From NCBI RefSeq assembly GCF_003201815.1, contig NZ_QJKB01000002.1, positions 1 through 64,000 of the forward strand: 64,000 bases of DNA, read 5' to 3'. Source of the DNA: Undibacterium pigrum. Lineage in GTDB: Bacteria > Pseudomonadota > Gammaproteobacteria > Burkholderiales > Burkholderiaceae_D. Positions 9,067-16,122 of this stretch are shown here, piece by piece. The number at the start of each line of letters is the position of its first letter. Within the stretch, counting starts at the first letter, position 1. Below the pieces are notes generated by a model. The model was not told the origin of the DNA. It was given only the letters and a program-made list of their open reading frames with translations, and did not search any database. A program made the position numbers and the translations under genes.

Positions 9067-10126
9067 TGTCTTTTACCTGCATGATCAAGCCATAAGATAC
9101 ATTGCTGAAGGTACGGAAAATAAACAAGTCACCAATGGGTTCATCTGGCAACTTGATGGCCTTGTTGGCATCTGTTTTATCTTTTATTACTTTGCCGTAG
9201 TTATACAGCGTCAACACGGTACCCAGGTTCAGGCCGTCATTTTTTCCGCGATTGATGCTCACAATCTGATTTTGGCCGGCTGACTCAACACCACCATAGA
9301 TCGCCACGACACGGGCATCGACTTCTTCTGCCGGGGGGTGCGGTACATAATTCAGGATAGGAGAGGGCGGAATAGGCATCAGGCGGTCACCTACGGCCAT
9401 TTCTTCCTTGGACTTGACGACATTGAAGGTGTGTACGTCACTGTCATCATTGCCTTCGCGCATCAGTTTGACTGTGCCCAGGTAAATTGACTCATAGGCA
9501 ATCACCGCCTTGGTTTCCGGATCACGCAGAGGTGCTCCCGGACGGAAAACCTGGAATGAGGTACTGCCATTAAGCTCACCTCTGACATAAGCCTGCTCAT
9601 TCACACCGAGGTTTACGCGGCCTTCTTTGGTGGCAATAATACGTGGTGCAGTTGCCAGGTCATCATCTTCCAAAATCAAGGGCTGAGAAAGGAAAGGCTC
9701 TATGACAGACGCTGGAATGGCAGGAATAGCATTTGCACCCAGGCCCTCTACGCGGGAATGCGGGTTCAATTTGACGGTAGGTACGCCGCCAGGGTTACCC
9801 AGCCGCAAACGACCATTGACGCGGTCAAAATAAACAATCTGACCAGGGTAAATCCAGTGCGGGTTCTTGATATCTTCCTGATTCATGCCCCAGACTACTG
9901 GCCAGCACCAGGGATTTTTCAAGAACATGCTGGAAATGCCCCACAGCGTATCGCCTTTGACAACAACATGCTTGTCTGGTGCTTCTGGCAAGAAGTCGCA
10001 CTTGCTTTTACTGGCAACGGCTTGTGCCTGTGCAGTGGTAGCCTGTCTGTCGGCAGCAAGCGCCCCGGTAGAAATCAGGGGAAGACTCACAGCGAGAATA
10101 GAGGCGATTGTGCTAAACTTTTTCAT
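9029..10126 (-). CDS. LysM-domain exported protein
   Basis: A 365-residue secreted protein. The start at 10126 gives a signal peptide (MKKFSTIASILAVSLPLISTGALA) with cleavage after ALA. The reading to 10204 would add residues before the signal and is rejected. A single LysM motif follows (HVVVKGDTLWGISSMFLKNPW ... IYPGQIVYFD, about residues 52-105), expected to bind peptidoglycan. The remaining ~250 residues form a domain I recognise only as the conserved partner of LysM in Burkholderiales proteins encoded beside dprA. It overlaps dprA and diverges from def, with a 161-base shared upstream region. Confidence 0.9.
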   Translation of the reverse strand: MKKFSTIASILAVSLPLISTGALAADRQATTAQAQAVASKSKCDFLPEAPDKHVVVKGDTLWGISSMFLKNPWCWPVVWGMNQEDIKNPHWIYPGQIVYFDRVNGRLRLGNPGGVPTVKLNPHSRVEGLGANAIPAIPASVIEPFLSQPLILEDDDLATAPRIIATKEGRVNLGVNEQAYVRGELNGSTSFQVFRPGAPLRDPETKAVIAYESIYLGTVKLMREGNDDSDVHTFNVVKSKEEMAVGDRLMPIPPSPILNYVPHPPAEEVDARVVAIYGGVESAGQNQIVSINRGKNDGLNLGTVLTLYNYGKVIKDKTDANKAIKLPDEPIGDLFIFRTFSNVSYGLIMQVKDIVKVGDAARSPN

Positions 10127-10231
10127 GAATAATATCCGATGCAAAATACTGCAATACTGCAAGTGAAGGCGCGCAGGCAGGCGCAAACTTGCAAAACTTG
10201 CCAAATTGAATCAAATTCTGCCCATAAATCC

Positions 10232-10260
10232 TTGAACTAGCAAGAAAAACTGCGCAATAA
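10232..10260 (+). promoter_or_regulatory. Candidate promoter of def-fmt
   Basis: TTGAAC (10232-10237) and CAATAA (10255-10260) are separated by 17 bases, 28 bases upstream of the def ATG. The -35 is good and the -10 is weak. Confidence 0.35.
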
Positions 10261-10287
10261 GCCTTAAAGCTTGTTGTGAAATGTCTT

Positions 10288-10812
10288 ATGACGATACTAA
10301 ATATACTGCGCTACCCCGATGCGCGCCTCCATAAAGTGGCAAAACCGGTAACACAATTTGATGAACGCCTGAAAACCCTGATCGCCGACATGGCAGCAAC
10401 CATGTACGACGCTCCCGGTGTTGGCCTGGCCGCTTCACAGGTCGACGTGCATGAGCAGTTGGTCGTCATCGACGTGTCGGAAACCAATGATCAGCTACAG
10501 GTATTCATCAACCCGGAGATACTCTGGGAGAGTGAAGAACGCAAAGTCTACGACGAAGGCTGCCTGTCGGTACCAGGCATTTACGATGGCGTAGAACGCC
10601 CGGCCGAAGTCAAGGTACGCGCATTGGATGCTGACGGCAAGCCTTTTGAAATCCATGCGACCGACTTGCTGGCAGTCTGCATACAACATGAAATGGATCA
10701 CCTCAAGGGCAAGGTATTTGTCGAATACCTGTCACCCATGAAGCGTAACCGTATCAAGACCAAGCTGCAGAAAGAAGAACGCGAAGAGCAACGCAGACGG
10801 GCTGAACGTTAA
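10288..10812 (+). CDS. def: Peptide deformylase
   Basis: Removes the formyl group from the N-terminal methionine of nascent proteins, using a divalent metal (normally Fe2+). The three family motifs are intact: [15 protein letters not shown] (metal-binding Cys) and HEMDH (two metal-binding His and the catalytic Glu). The start at ATG 10288 ([16 protein letters not shown]) matches the usual def N-terminus; an in-frame GTG at 10276 would add only four residues. The 174-residue protein ends in a charged tail ([16 protein letters not shown]). Its TAA stop shares a base with the ATG of fmt (TAATG), so the two are translationally coupled. Confidence 0.97.
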   Translation: MTILNILRYPDARLHKVAKPVTQFDERLKTLIADMAATMYDAPGVGLAASQVDVHEQLVVIDVSETNDQLQVFINPEILWESEERKVYDEGCLSVPGIYDGVERPAEVKVRALDADGKPFEIHATDLLAVCIQHEMDHLKGKVFVEYLSPMKRNRIKTKLQKEEREEQRRRAER

Positions 10813-11768
10813 TGCGCGTTATCTTTGCCGGCACCCCTGAATTTGCTGCCACCGCCCTGCAAGCCATCCATGCCGCTGGCTTTGAAGTGCCTCTTGTGCT
10901 GACCCAACCAGACCGCCCGGCGGGCCGCGGCATGCAATTGCATGCTTCTGCGGTCAAGCAATTTGCCTTGCAACATGGCATACCTGTAGCGCAGCCTCAG
11001 TCGCTGCGCCTGGACGGCAAATATCCTGATATTGCAAAAGAAGCACATGATTTACTTCACAGCACGCCGCATGATGTCATGGTAGTCGCTGCCTATGGCC
11101 TGATACTGCCACTCTCTGTATTGAGCATACCGCGTCTTGGTTGCCTGAATATACACGGCTCTCTCTTGCCGCGCTGGCGCGGTGCTGCCCCCATCCACAG
11201 GGCAATAGAAGCGGGTGATACAGAGACCGGCATCACCATCATGCAAATGGAAGAAGGCCTGGACACTGGTCCCATGTTATTGAAGCAAAGTGTCAATATC
11301 ATGAATAGCGATACCACTGGCAGCCTGCATGACAAACTCGCGACACTGGGCGGCGAAATGATTGTTGCAACATTGCAACAATTGAGCAATGCTAGCTTAT
11401 CTGCCACCGTGCAGCCGGAAGCTGGCGTCAACTATGCGTCGAAAATCAGCAAGGACGAAGCTGCTCTGGATTTCAACTTGCCTGCGGAAGTGCTGGAAAG
11501 AAAGATACGTGCCTTCAATCCCTTTCCCGGCACCCATGCACAATATGCTGAAACCACCATTAAAATCTGGGGTGCAAAGCTGCTTGAAACAACTGGTAAC
11601 CATAAACCCGGTCAAATACTCTCGGCGAATCTGGAGCAAGGTGTTATTGTTGCCTGTGGTCGAGGCTCACTCAGCTTGACCGAATTGCAAAAACCCGGTG
11701 GCAAGCGACTACAAGTAGCTGATTTCCTGCAAGGCTTTGCTTTACAAGAAGGACATTTTTTCAGTTAA
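10812..11768 (+). CDS. fmt: Methionyl-tRNA formyltransferase
   Basis: Formylates initiator Met-tRNA using 10-formyl-tetrahydrofolate; def later reverses the modification on the protein. The 318-residue length is normal. The N-terminal formyltransferase domain starts [16 protein letters not shown]. The catalytic segment [20 protein letters not shown] carries the conserved Asn-His, and the DTGPML loop follows. The C-terminal tRNA-binding domain starts near residue 205 with [12 protein letters not shown]. It overlaps def by one base. Confidence 0.97.
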   Translation: MRVIFAGTPEFAATALQAIHAAGFEVPLVLTQPDRPAGRGMQLHASAVKQFALQHGIPVAQPQSLRLDGKYPDIAKEAHDLLHSTPHDVMVVAAYGLILPLSVLSIPRLGCLNIHGSLLPRWRGAAPIHRAIEAGDTETGITIMQMEEGLDTGPMLLKQSVNIMNSDTTGSLHDKLATLGGEMIVATLQQLSNASLSATVQPEAGVNYASKISKDEAALDFNLPAEVLERKIRAFNPFPGTHAQYAETTIKIWGAKLLETTGNHKPGQILSANLEQGVIVACGRGSLSLTELQKPGGKRLQVADFLQGFALQEGHFFS

Positions 11769-11976
11769 CAGGGAAAACTGAAGCAAAAAAGCTACAACTT
11801 TTGCTTGTAATACTGCCTCAGCCTGTTTTATCTGTGGAAATAATCCAATTAATGCCTGACTGCAAGCAAAATCTTTGTTGCCTGGCGCTACTTGTTGTAT
11901 TCTCTTACACTGAATTATTGCCATTTTCGTTTTCGATAACAAAAACTCTGACTAAGACCTAAAAAAAGGTGAGCTC

Positions 11977-12654
11977 ATGAAGAAATTTCTTCCCATTGCC
12001 CTGGCAGCCGCGCTGTTGGCAGGTTGTGCAACTCCATACAGTGAAACGCCATTAGCAGGCAATTTCCCGACGACGACGCAAAATAAATTGCAAGCGGCGT
12101 CGCACTGGCTCGTCATCGCGAAAGATGTAGCAGAGCAAATCAAACTCGGAACCGACAAGATAGGCGCACCGGTTTACGTCATGCCACCAGAAAAAGACAG
12201 CCAGTTCACTCAGGCTTTCTACACTCAGATCATTACTTCTCTGGTCAATCAGGGCGTAGTCGTCAGGAAAATCAATGATGGCACGGCACAAGTTGTGAGT
12301 ATTGAAACACAACTGGTACGTTTTTCTCCTGACCGTCATCAAAACAGACGTTTCACCAGCGTGACTGCAATTGGTGCTGGCATTGCTGCAGTGCATGGCC
12401 TGGGTATCCCGGTCAAAACAGATGCCGTCCTGGGTGCATTTGCAATAACTGGTGCCTATGACTGGACCAACTGGGTTAATCAGGAATATGCCAAGGGACC
12501 TACGCCCAGACACGAATTGATAGTAACGACATCTTTGGTGAAAAATTCACAATATGTCGCCCGTCGTACTGACGCTTACTATGTCGCGGATTGGGACTGG
12601 ACACTCTACAATAAAGACACTGACTTCAACTTCCGTGTTGTTGGAGGCCAATAA
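11977..12654 (+). CDS. Putative lipoprotein, partner of the FlgO-like gene
   Basis: A 225-residue exported protein. The N-terminus MKKFLPIALAAALLAGCATPY is a lipoprotein signal with lipobox LLAGC, so Cys-17 would be lipidated; no Asp at +2 argues for the outer membrane. I recognise no domain in the mature part. A glycine/alanine-rich hydrophobic stretch (SVTAIGAGIAAVHGLGIP, about residues 128-145) may insert in or lie on a membrane. A good ribosome site (AGGTGA) precedes the ATG. Its TAA overlaps the ATG of the FlgO-like gene (TAATG), so the two are coupled and probably act together at the envelope. Confidence 0.75.
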   Translation: MKKFLPIALAAALLAGCATPYSETPLAGNFPTTTQNKLQAASHWLVIAKDVAEQIKLGTDKIGAPVYVMPPEKDSQFTQAFYTQIITSLVNQGVVVRKINDGTAQVVSIETQLVRFSPDRHQNRRFTSVTAIGAGIAAVHGLGIPVKTDAVLGAFAITGAYDWTNWVNQEYAKGPTPRHELIVTTSLVKNSQYVARRTDAYYVADWDWTLYNKDTDFNFRVVGGQ

Positions 12655-13226
12655 TGATGAAAAGTGCCGCTCTCGTCATCGCTACAGCGATTGCACTTAG
12701 TGCTTGTGCCAATCTGGGCCTGGGTAATACTCCACCTCCAGCAGCAGCTTCTCCTGCCCCAACCTGGAAAGATGCAGAAGCCAACGAATTTATCCCGGCG
12801 AATCAACGTGCAGCAGATACGCTGATGAGAAATGCTGGTTTGAGGATAGACCCTTCCCGCCCATTGATTATTGCTACTTTGGCCAATATCAATTTCCTGG
12901 AAGAGTCTTCGGCATTTGGCCGTATTGTTGCCGAGCATGTTTCTGGCCAGTTCACACGCAATAATTACAAAATGGTGGAAATGAAATTCCGCGATAAAGT
13001 TTTTATGAAGCAAAATGTCGGCGAATTGTTGCTGACACGTGAAATCAAGGATGTTGCCCAGAACCATAGCGCCCAGGCTGTTATCGTCGGTACTTATGCT
13101 GAAAGTGACAAACTGGTCTATGTCAATCTGAAGCTGGTCAGGCCTAGTGACAACACTGTCATCAGCTCGGTAGACTATGCTGTCCCTATGGACAAAAACA
13201 CCAAAGCCTTGCTGGGCCGCCGTTAA
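12654..13226 (+). CDS. FlgO-like putative outer-membrane lipoprotein
   Basis: A 190-residue lipoprotein (MMKSAALVIATAIALSACAN, lipobox LSAC). The mature part resembles the FlgO domain (PF17680): residues 50-190 contain ADTLMRNAG, RPLIIATLANINFLEESSAFGRIVAEHVSGQF and DKLVYVNLKLVRPSDNTVISSVDY, the pattern of FlgO and related envelope lipoproteins. FlgO is an outer-membrane protein needed for flagellar stability in Vibrio, but no flagellar gene is nearby, so a flagellar role is not supported here. GGAGG ends seven bases before the ATG. The strong terminator at 13243-13276 closes the two-gene unit. Confidence 0.75.
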   Translation: MMKSAALVIATAIALSACANLGLGNTPPPAAASPAPTWKDAEANEFIPANQRAADTLMRNAGLRIDPSRPLIIATLANINFLEESSAFGRIVAEHVSGQFTRNNYKMVEMKFRDKVFMKQNVGELLLTREIKDVAQNHSAQAVIVGTYAESDKLVYVNLKLVRPSDNTVISSVDYAVPMDKNTKALLGRR

Positions 13227-13242
13227 TCCAGCCAGGTAGCTC

Positions 13243-13276
13243 AAAAAAGCGACAGCATTTGCTGTCGCTTTTTTTT
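13243..13276. terminator. Rho-independent terminator after the FlgO-like gene
   Basis: GCGACAGC (13249-13256) and GCTGTCGC (13261-13268) form a perfect 8-bp stem with an ATTT loop, preceded by six A and followed by eight T. It serves the plus-strand unit and, by symmetry, can also end the convergent nhaR-like gene. Confidence 0.93.
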
Positions 13277-13298
13277 GCGCCAGCCGATCGATCAACGT

Positions 13299-14210
13299 TC
13301 ACTCTTCTTCCATTGCAAATAAATCGCTACGGGCTGCACGGGTAATCGCCAGCACCGCTGGATGCGTCAGCTTGCGCTGGACCGAGATGGCATAAAACTG
13401 CTCCCTGATTTCTTCAGTCTGCCCCAGTAACTGCACGTCATACTGGCGCATGACCATGTCGGCCACCACGGTAGGTGCGGCAAAAATACCCGCGCCAGCC
13501 TGTCCAAAGGCACTCATCAGCGCACTATCGTCAAATTCTCCTGCTATACGTGGATGCAGTCCATGATCATCAAACCAGTGCAACAGGCGTGCGCGCTGGG
13601 CAGCATCTTCCCCCGGCAATAAAAATGGAGCAGCTTCCAGGTTTTGCGGGAACGGCTTGGGATATTGCTCAAGCAAAGCGCGGGTGGCGAAGAAACTGAT
13701 GCCACACTCACCCAGTTGATGACTATAGCCACGTACATTGGCACTGGTAGGCATGGGGCTGTCCGACATGACGACGTCCAATTTGTGCGTGGCCAGGTCA
13801 GCCAGCAAGATTTCCAGCTTGCCTTCGCGGCAATTGATACGCAGGGTTTGTGGTAATTTCAGGGCTGGTTCCAGCAGGCGATAAGCCAGGGTCTTGGGCA
13901 AGGCATCGGAAACGCCGACCCTTAATTGCACAGTGCGTGCGGTGGGCCTGTGGTGAAAGACTTCTTCCAGCTCTTGCCCTAGCGCAAAAATATCTTCCGC
14001 ATAACTAAATACCAGACGACCTGCCTCAGTCAGCTCCAGATTACGCCCGCTCTTGCGAAACAGAGCCTCCCCCTGAATTTCTTCAAACAAACTTAATTGC
14101 CCGCTGATGGTTTGCGGCGTCAGGTGCAATTGCTCACTCGCCCGTGCAATGCTGCCGGTCTTGGCGACCATCCAGAAATAATGTAAGTGCTTGTAATTAA
14201 GGCTTGTCAT
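13299..14210 (-). CDS. nhaR: LysR-type transcriptional regulator, NhaR-like
   Basis: A 303-residue LysR-family regulator. The N-terminus LNYKHLHYFWMVAKTGSIARASEQLHLTPQTISGQ (wHTH, residues 4-38) is closer to NhaR than to general LysR proteins, which favour 'LRAF..V'. NhaR activates the Na+/H+ antiporter gene nhaA in E. coli; here no antiporter is adjacent. The effector domain covers residues 90-300. It diverges from the yccA-terC pair, and the shared 172-base region holds a perfect 10-bp inverted repeat (14255-14280) that is a good operator candidate. I infer that it regulates itself and/or yccA-terC. Confidence 0.88.
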   Translation of the reverse strand: MTSLNYKHLHYFWMVAKTGSIARASEQLHLTPQTISGQLSLFEEIQGEALFRKSGRNLELTEAGRLVFSYAEDIFALGQELEEVFHHRPTARTVQLRVGVSDALPKTLAYRLLEPALKLPQTLRINCREGKLEILLADLATHKLDVVMSDSPMPTSANVRGYSHQLGECGISFFATRALLEQYPKPFPQNLEAAPFLLPGEDAAQRARLLHWFDDHGLHPRIAGEFDDSALMSAFGQAGAGIFAAPTVVADMVMRQYDVQLLGQTEEIREQFYAISVQRKLTHPAVLAITRAARSDLFAMEEE

Positions 14211-14254
14211 ATAGACAATTATTTATCAACACATGATGCAACACATCGAAAAAT

Positions 14255-14280
14255 TCGAATATAAATTCAATTATATTCGA
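14255..14280. promoter_or_regulatory. Inverted-repeat operator candidate between nhaR and yccA
   Basis: TCGAATATAA (14255-14264) and TTATATTCGA (14271-14280) are perfect inverted repeats with a 6-base spacer. The centre is about 58 bases upstream of the regulator start and 115 upstream of the yccA-like start. LysR-type proteins bind such dyads (T-N11-A within AT-rich arms). Confidence 0.55.
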
Positions 14281-14315
14281 CTTTTTTTGTTTATCTACAG
14301 GACCTACACTGTTTA

Positions 14316-14335
14316 CACCTTCTGTTGAGAAGGTG
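14316..14335 (+). other. 5'-UTR hairpin ahead of the yccA-like gene
   Basis: CACCTTCT (14316-14323) pairs with AGAAGGTG (14328-14335) over a GTTG loop. It lies 48 bases before the start codon and has no T-tract. A role in mRNA stability or translation control is possible but unproven. Confidence 0.4.
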
Positions 14336-14382
14336 AAGCCATACAGCACCTACGCATGGTTTCAACATTTCAGGAGAAAAGC

Positions 14383-15066
14383 ATGAAAATCTTGAGTCGC
14401 TCTGCCACAGATGTACAAACCGTTGCCTACCGTGACAGTAATGTCAGTTCCGGCCACAAGGTCTTGCGCAATACTTATATGTTGTTGTCCATGACTTTGC
14501 TGTTTTCAGCGATGACAGCGGGCGCGACAGTTGCCTTCAATATTCCAGGTCCCGGTATCTTGCTGACCCTGGTCGGCTACTTTGGTCTATTGTTTGCTAC
14601 GGCCAAATTGCAAAACAGTGGCTGGGGTATCGCCGCCGTGTTTGCTCTGACCGGTTTCATGGGTTACACCCTGGGCCCCATCCTGACACGTTATCTGGGT
14701 ATGCCTGGCGGCACCGGTATTGTGATGACAGCAATGGCCATGACAGGTTTGATTTTCATGGGCTTGTCTGCTTACGTACTGGTCAGCAAACGTGATTTCA
14801 GTTTCATGGGTGGCTTTTTGATGGTGGGCATGCTGGTCGCTTTTGTCGCCAGCCTGGGTGCGATTTTCTTCCAGATCCCTGCCCTGTCGCTGACGATATC
14901 TGCGGTCATGGTCTTGCTGATGTCGGGCATGATCTTGTTTGAAACCAGCAATATCATCCGCGGTGGCGAAACCAATTACATCATGGCGACGGTCAGCCTG
15001 TACGTCACCATCTTTAATCTGTTCACCAGCCTGTTGCAATTGCTGGGCTTTATCGAGAAAGAATAA
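14383..15066 (+). CDS. yccA: Bax inhibitor-1/YccA family membrane protein
   Basis: A 227-residue protein with seven hydrophobic segments, as in the BI-1 family. In E. coli YccA binds and modulates the membrane protease FtsH; other members are pH-gated calcium leak channels. The conserved NTYMLLSMTLLFSAMTAG starts the first helix and DFSFMGGFL lies in the middle. The start is fixed at 14383 by AGGAG six bases upstream; an ATG nine codons earlier has no such site. Three bases separate it from terC, so the two are cotranscribed. The symbol is by family and not by proven orthology. Confidence 0.88.
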   Translation: MKILSRSATDVQTVAYRDSNVSSGHKVLRNTYMLLSMTLLFSAMTAGATVAFNIPGPGILLTLVGYFGLLFATAKLQNSGWGIAAVFALTGFMGYTLGPILTRYLGMPGGTGIVMTAMAMTGLIFMGLSAYVLVSKRDFSFMGGFLMVGMLVAFVASLGAIFFQIPALSLTISAVMVLLMSGMILFETSNIIRGGETNYIMATVSLYVTIFNLFTSLLQLLGFIEKE

Positions 15067-15069
15067 GAC

Positions 15070-16026
15070 ATGATCGAATCCGTCGCACAGCCCTGGATGT
15101 GGGCAGTATTTATAGGCTTTGTTTTACTCATGCTGGCTGTCGACGTGTTCGCCCTTGGCGGTTCGCGTTCCCATAAAGTCAGTGTCAAGGAAGCAGCGGC
15201 ATGGTCATTGGTGTGGGTCAGCCTGGCGCTCTTGTTTGACCTGGGCCTGTGGGTATATCTCAGCGAAACCGTCGGGCGCGAAATCGCGACTGCCAAGGCC
15301 ATGGAATTTCTGGCCGGTTACGTCATAGAAAAATCTCTGTCGGTCGACAATGTGTTTGTCTTCCTGCTGATATTTGGTCACTTTGCGGTGCCACCACAAT
15401 ACCAGCGCAAGGTTTTGCTGTATGGCGTACTGGGTGCCATCATTATGCGCGTCATCATGATTTTGGCAGGTAGCTGGGTAGTCACGCAATTCTCATGGGT
15501 GCTGTATCTGTTTGGTATTTTCTTGCTGGTCACAGGTATGCGCATGCTGGTGGCGGCTGAAGAAGAGCCGGATCTGGAAGCCAATCCAGTCTTGCGCATG
15601 GCGAAGAAACTGCTGCCATTTACCAAGGATTTTCATGAAGAAAAATTCAGTATCAGGGAAAACGGCAAACGCATTTTCACGCCGCTGTTCCTGGTACTGA
15701 TATTGATAGAAATATCCGACGTGATTTTTGCGGTGGACTCGATACCTGCGATTTTTGCTGTGACGACAGATCCCTTCATTGTCTTCACTTCAAATATCTT
15801 CGCGATCATGGGCTTGCGTGCGCTGTATTTCTTGCTGGCAGATATGGCAGACCGCTTCCACTTGCTGAAATTCGGCCTGGCTTTTGTCCTGATGTTCGTC
15901 GGTATCAAGATGCTCATCGTGAAATGGATGCATGTACCAACCAGTGTTTCATTGATGGTCATCGCTGTGCTGCTGGGCAGCTCCATCATCGCCAGCCTGT
16001 TTGTGAGCCGTAAAAAAGATTTATAA
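15070..16026 (+). CDS. TerC/Alx family integral membrane protein
   Basis: A 318-residue protein with about nine membrane helices and the TerC signature: FVLLMLAVDVFALG near the N-terminus, then EKSLSVDNVFVFLLIF and EISDVIFAVDSIPAIFAVT, whose conserved Asp residues lie inside the membrane. Members such as Alx export Mn2+ or help metallate exported enzymes in E. coli and Bacillus. The acidic cytoplasmic loop (EEEPDLEANP) is typical of Alx-type proteins. No Mn riboswitch (yybP-ykoY) could be seen upstream; the gene seems to depend on the yccA promoter. A strong terminator lies 50 bases downstream. Confidence 0.92.
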   Translation: MIESVAQPWMWAVFIGFVLLMLAVDVFALGGSRSHKVSVKEAAAWSLVWVSLALLFDLGLWVYLSETVGREIATAKAMEFLAGYVIEKSLSVDNVFVFLLIFGHFAVPPQYQRKVLLYGVLGAIIMRVIMILAGSWVVTQFSWVLYLFGIFLLVTGMRMLVAAEEEPDLEANPVLRMAKKLLPFTKDFHEEKFSIRENGKRIFTPLFLVLILIEISDVIFAVDSIPAIFAVTTDPFIVFTSNIFAIMGLRALYFLLADMADRFHLLKFGLAFVLMFVGIKMLIVKWMHVPTSVSLMVIAVLLGSSIIASLFVSRKKDL

Positions 16027-16076
16027 AAAGAGATACATCAATACGGCCACACCCACTATTTGTACGGTTCCCCTTG

Positions 16077-16112
16077 GCACATCACAGTAAGACCGTGATG
16101 TGCTTTTTTTAT
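16077..16112 (+). terminator. Rho-independent terminator of yccA-terC
   Basis: GCACATCAC (16077-16085) and GTGATGTGC (16095-16103) form a 9-bp stem with a 9-base loop followed by seven T. On the minus strand there is no T-tract, so it mainly serves the plus strand. Confidence 0.9.
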
Positions 16113-16122
16113 TGGGCTGGTC

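Noticed and set aside
14211..15069. yybP-ykoY (Mn2+) riboswitch in front of yccA-terC
   Set aside because: Expected because TerC/Alx genes often have one, but none of its conserved blocks is visible; only a simple hairpin is present.
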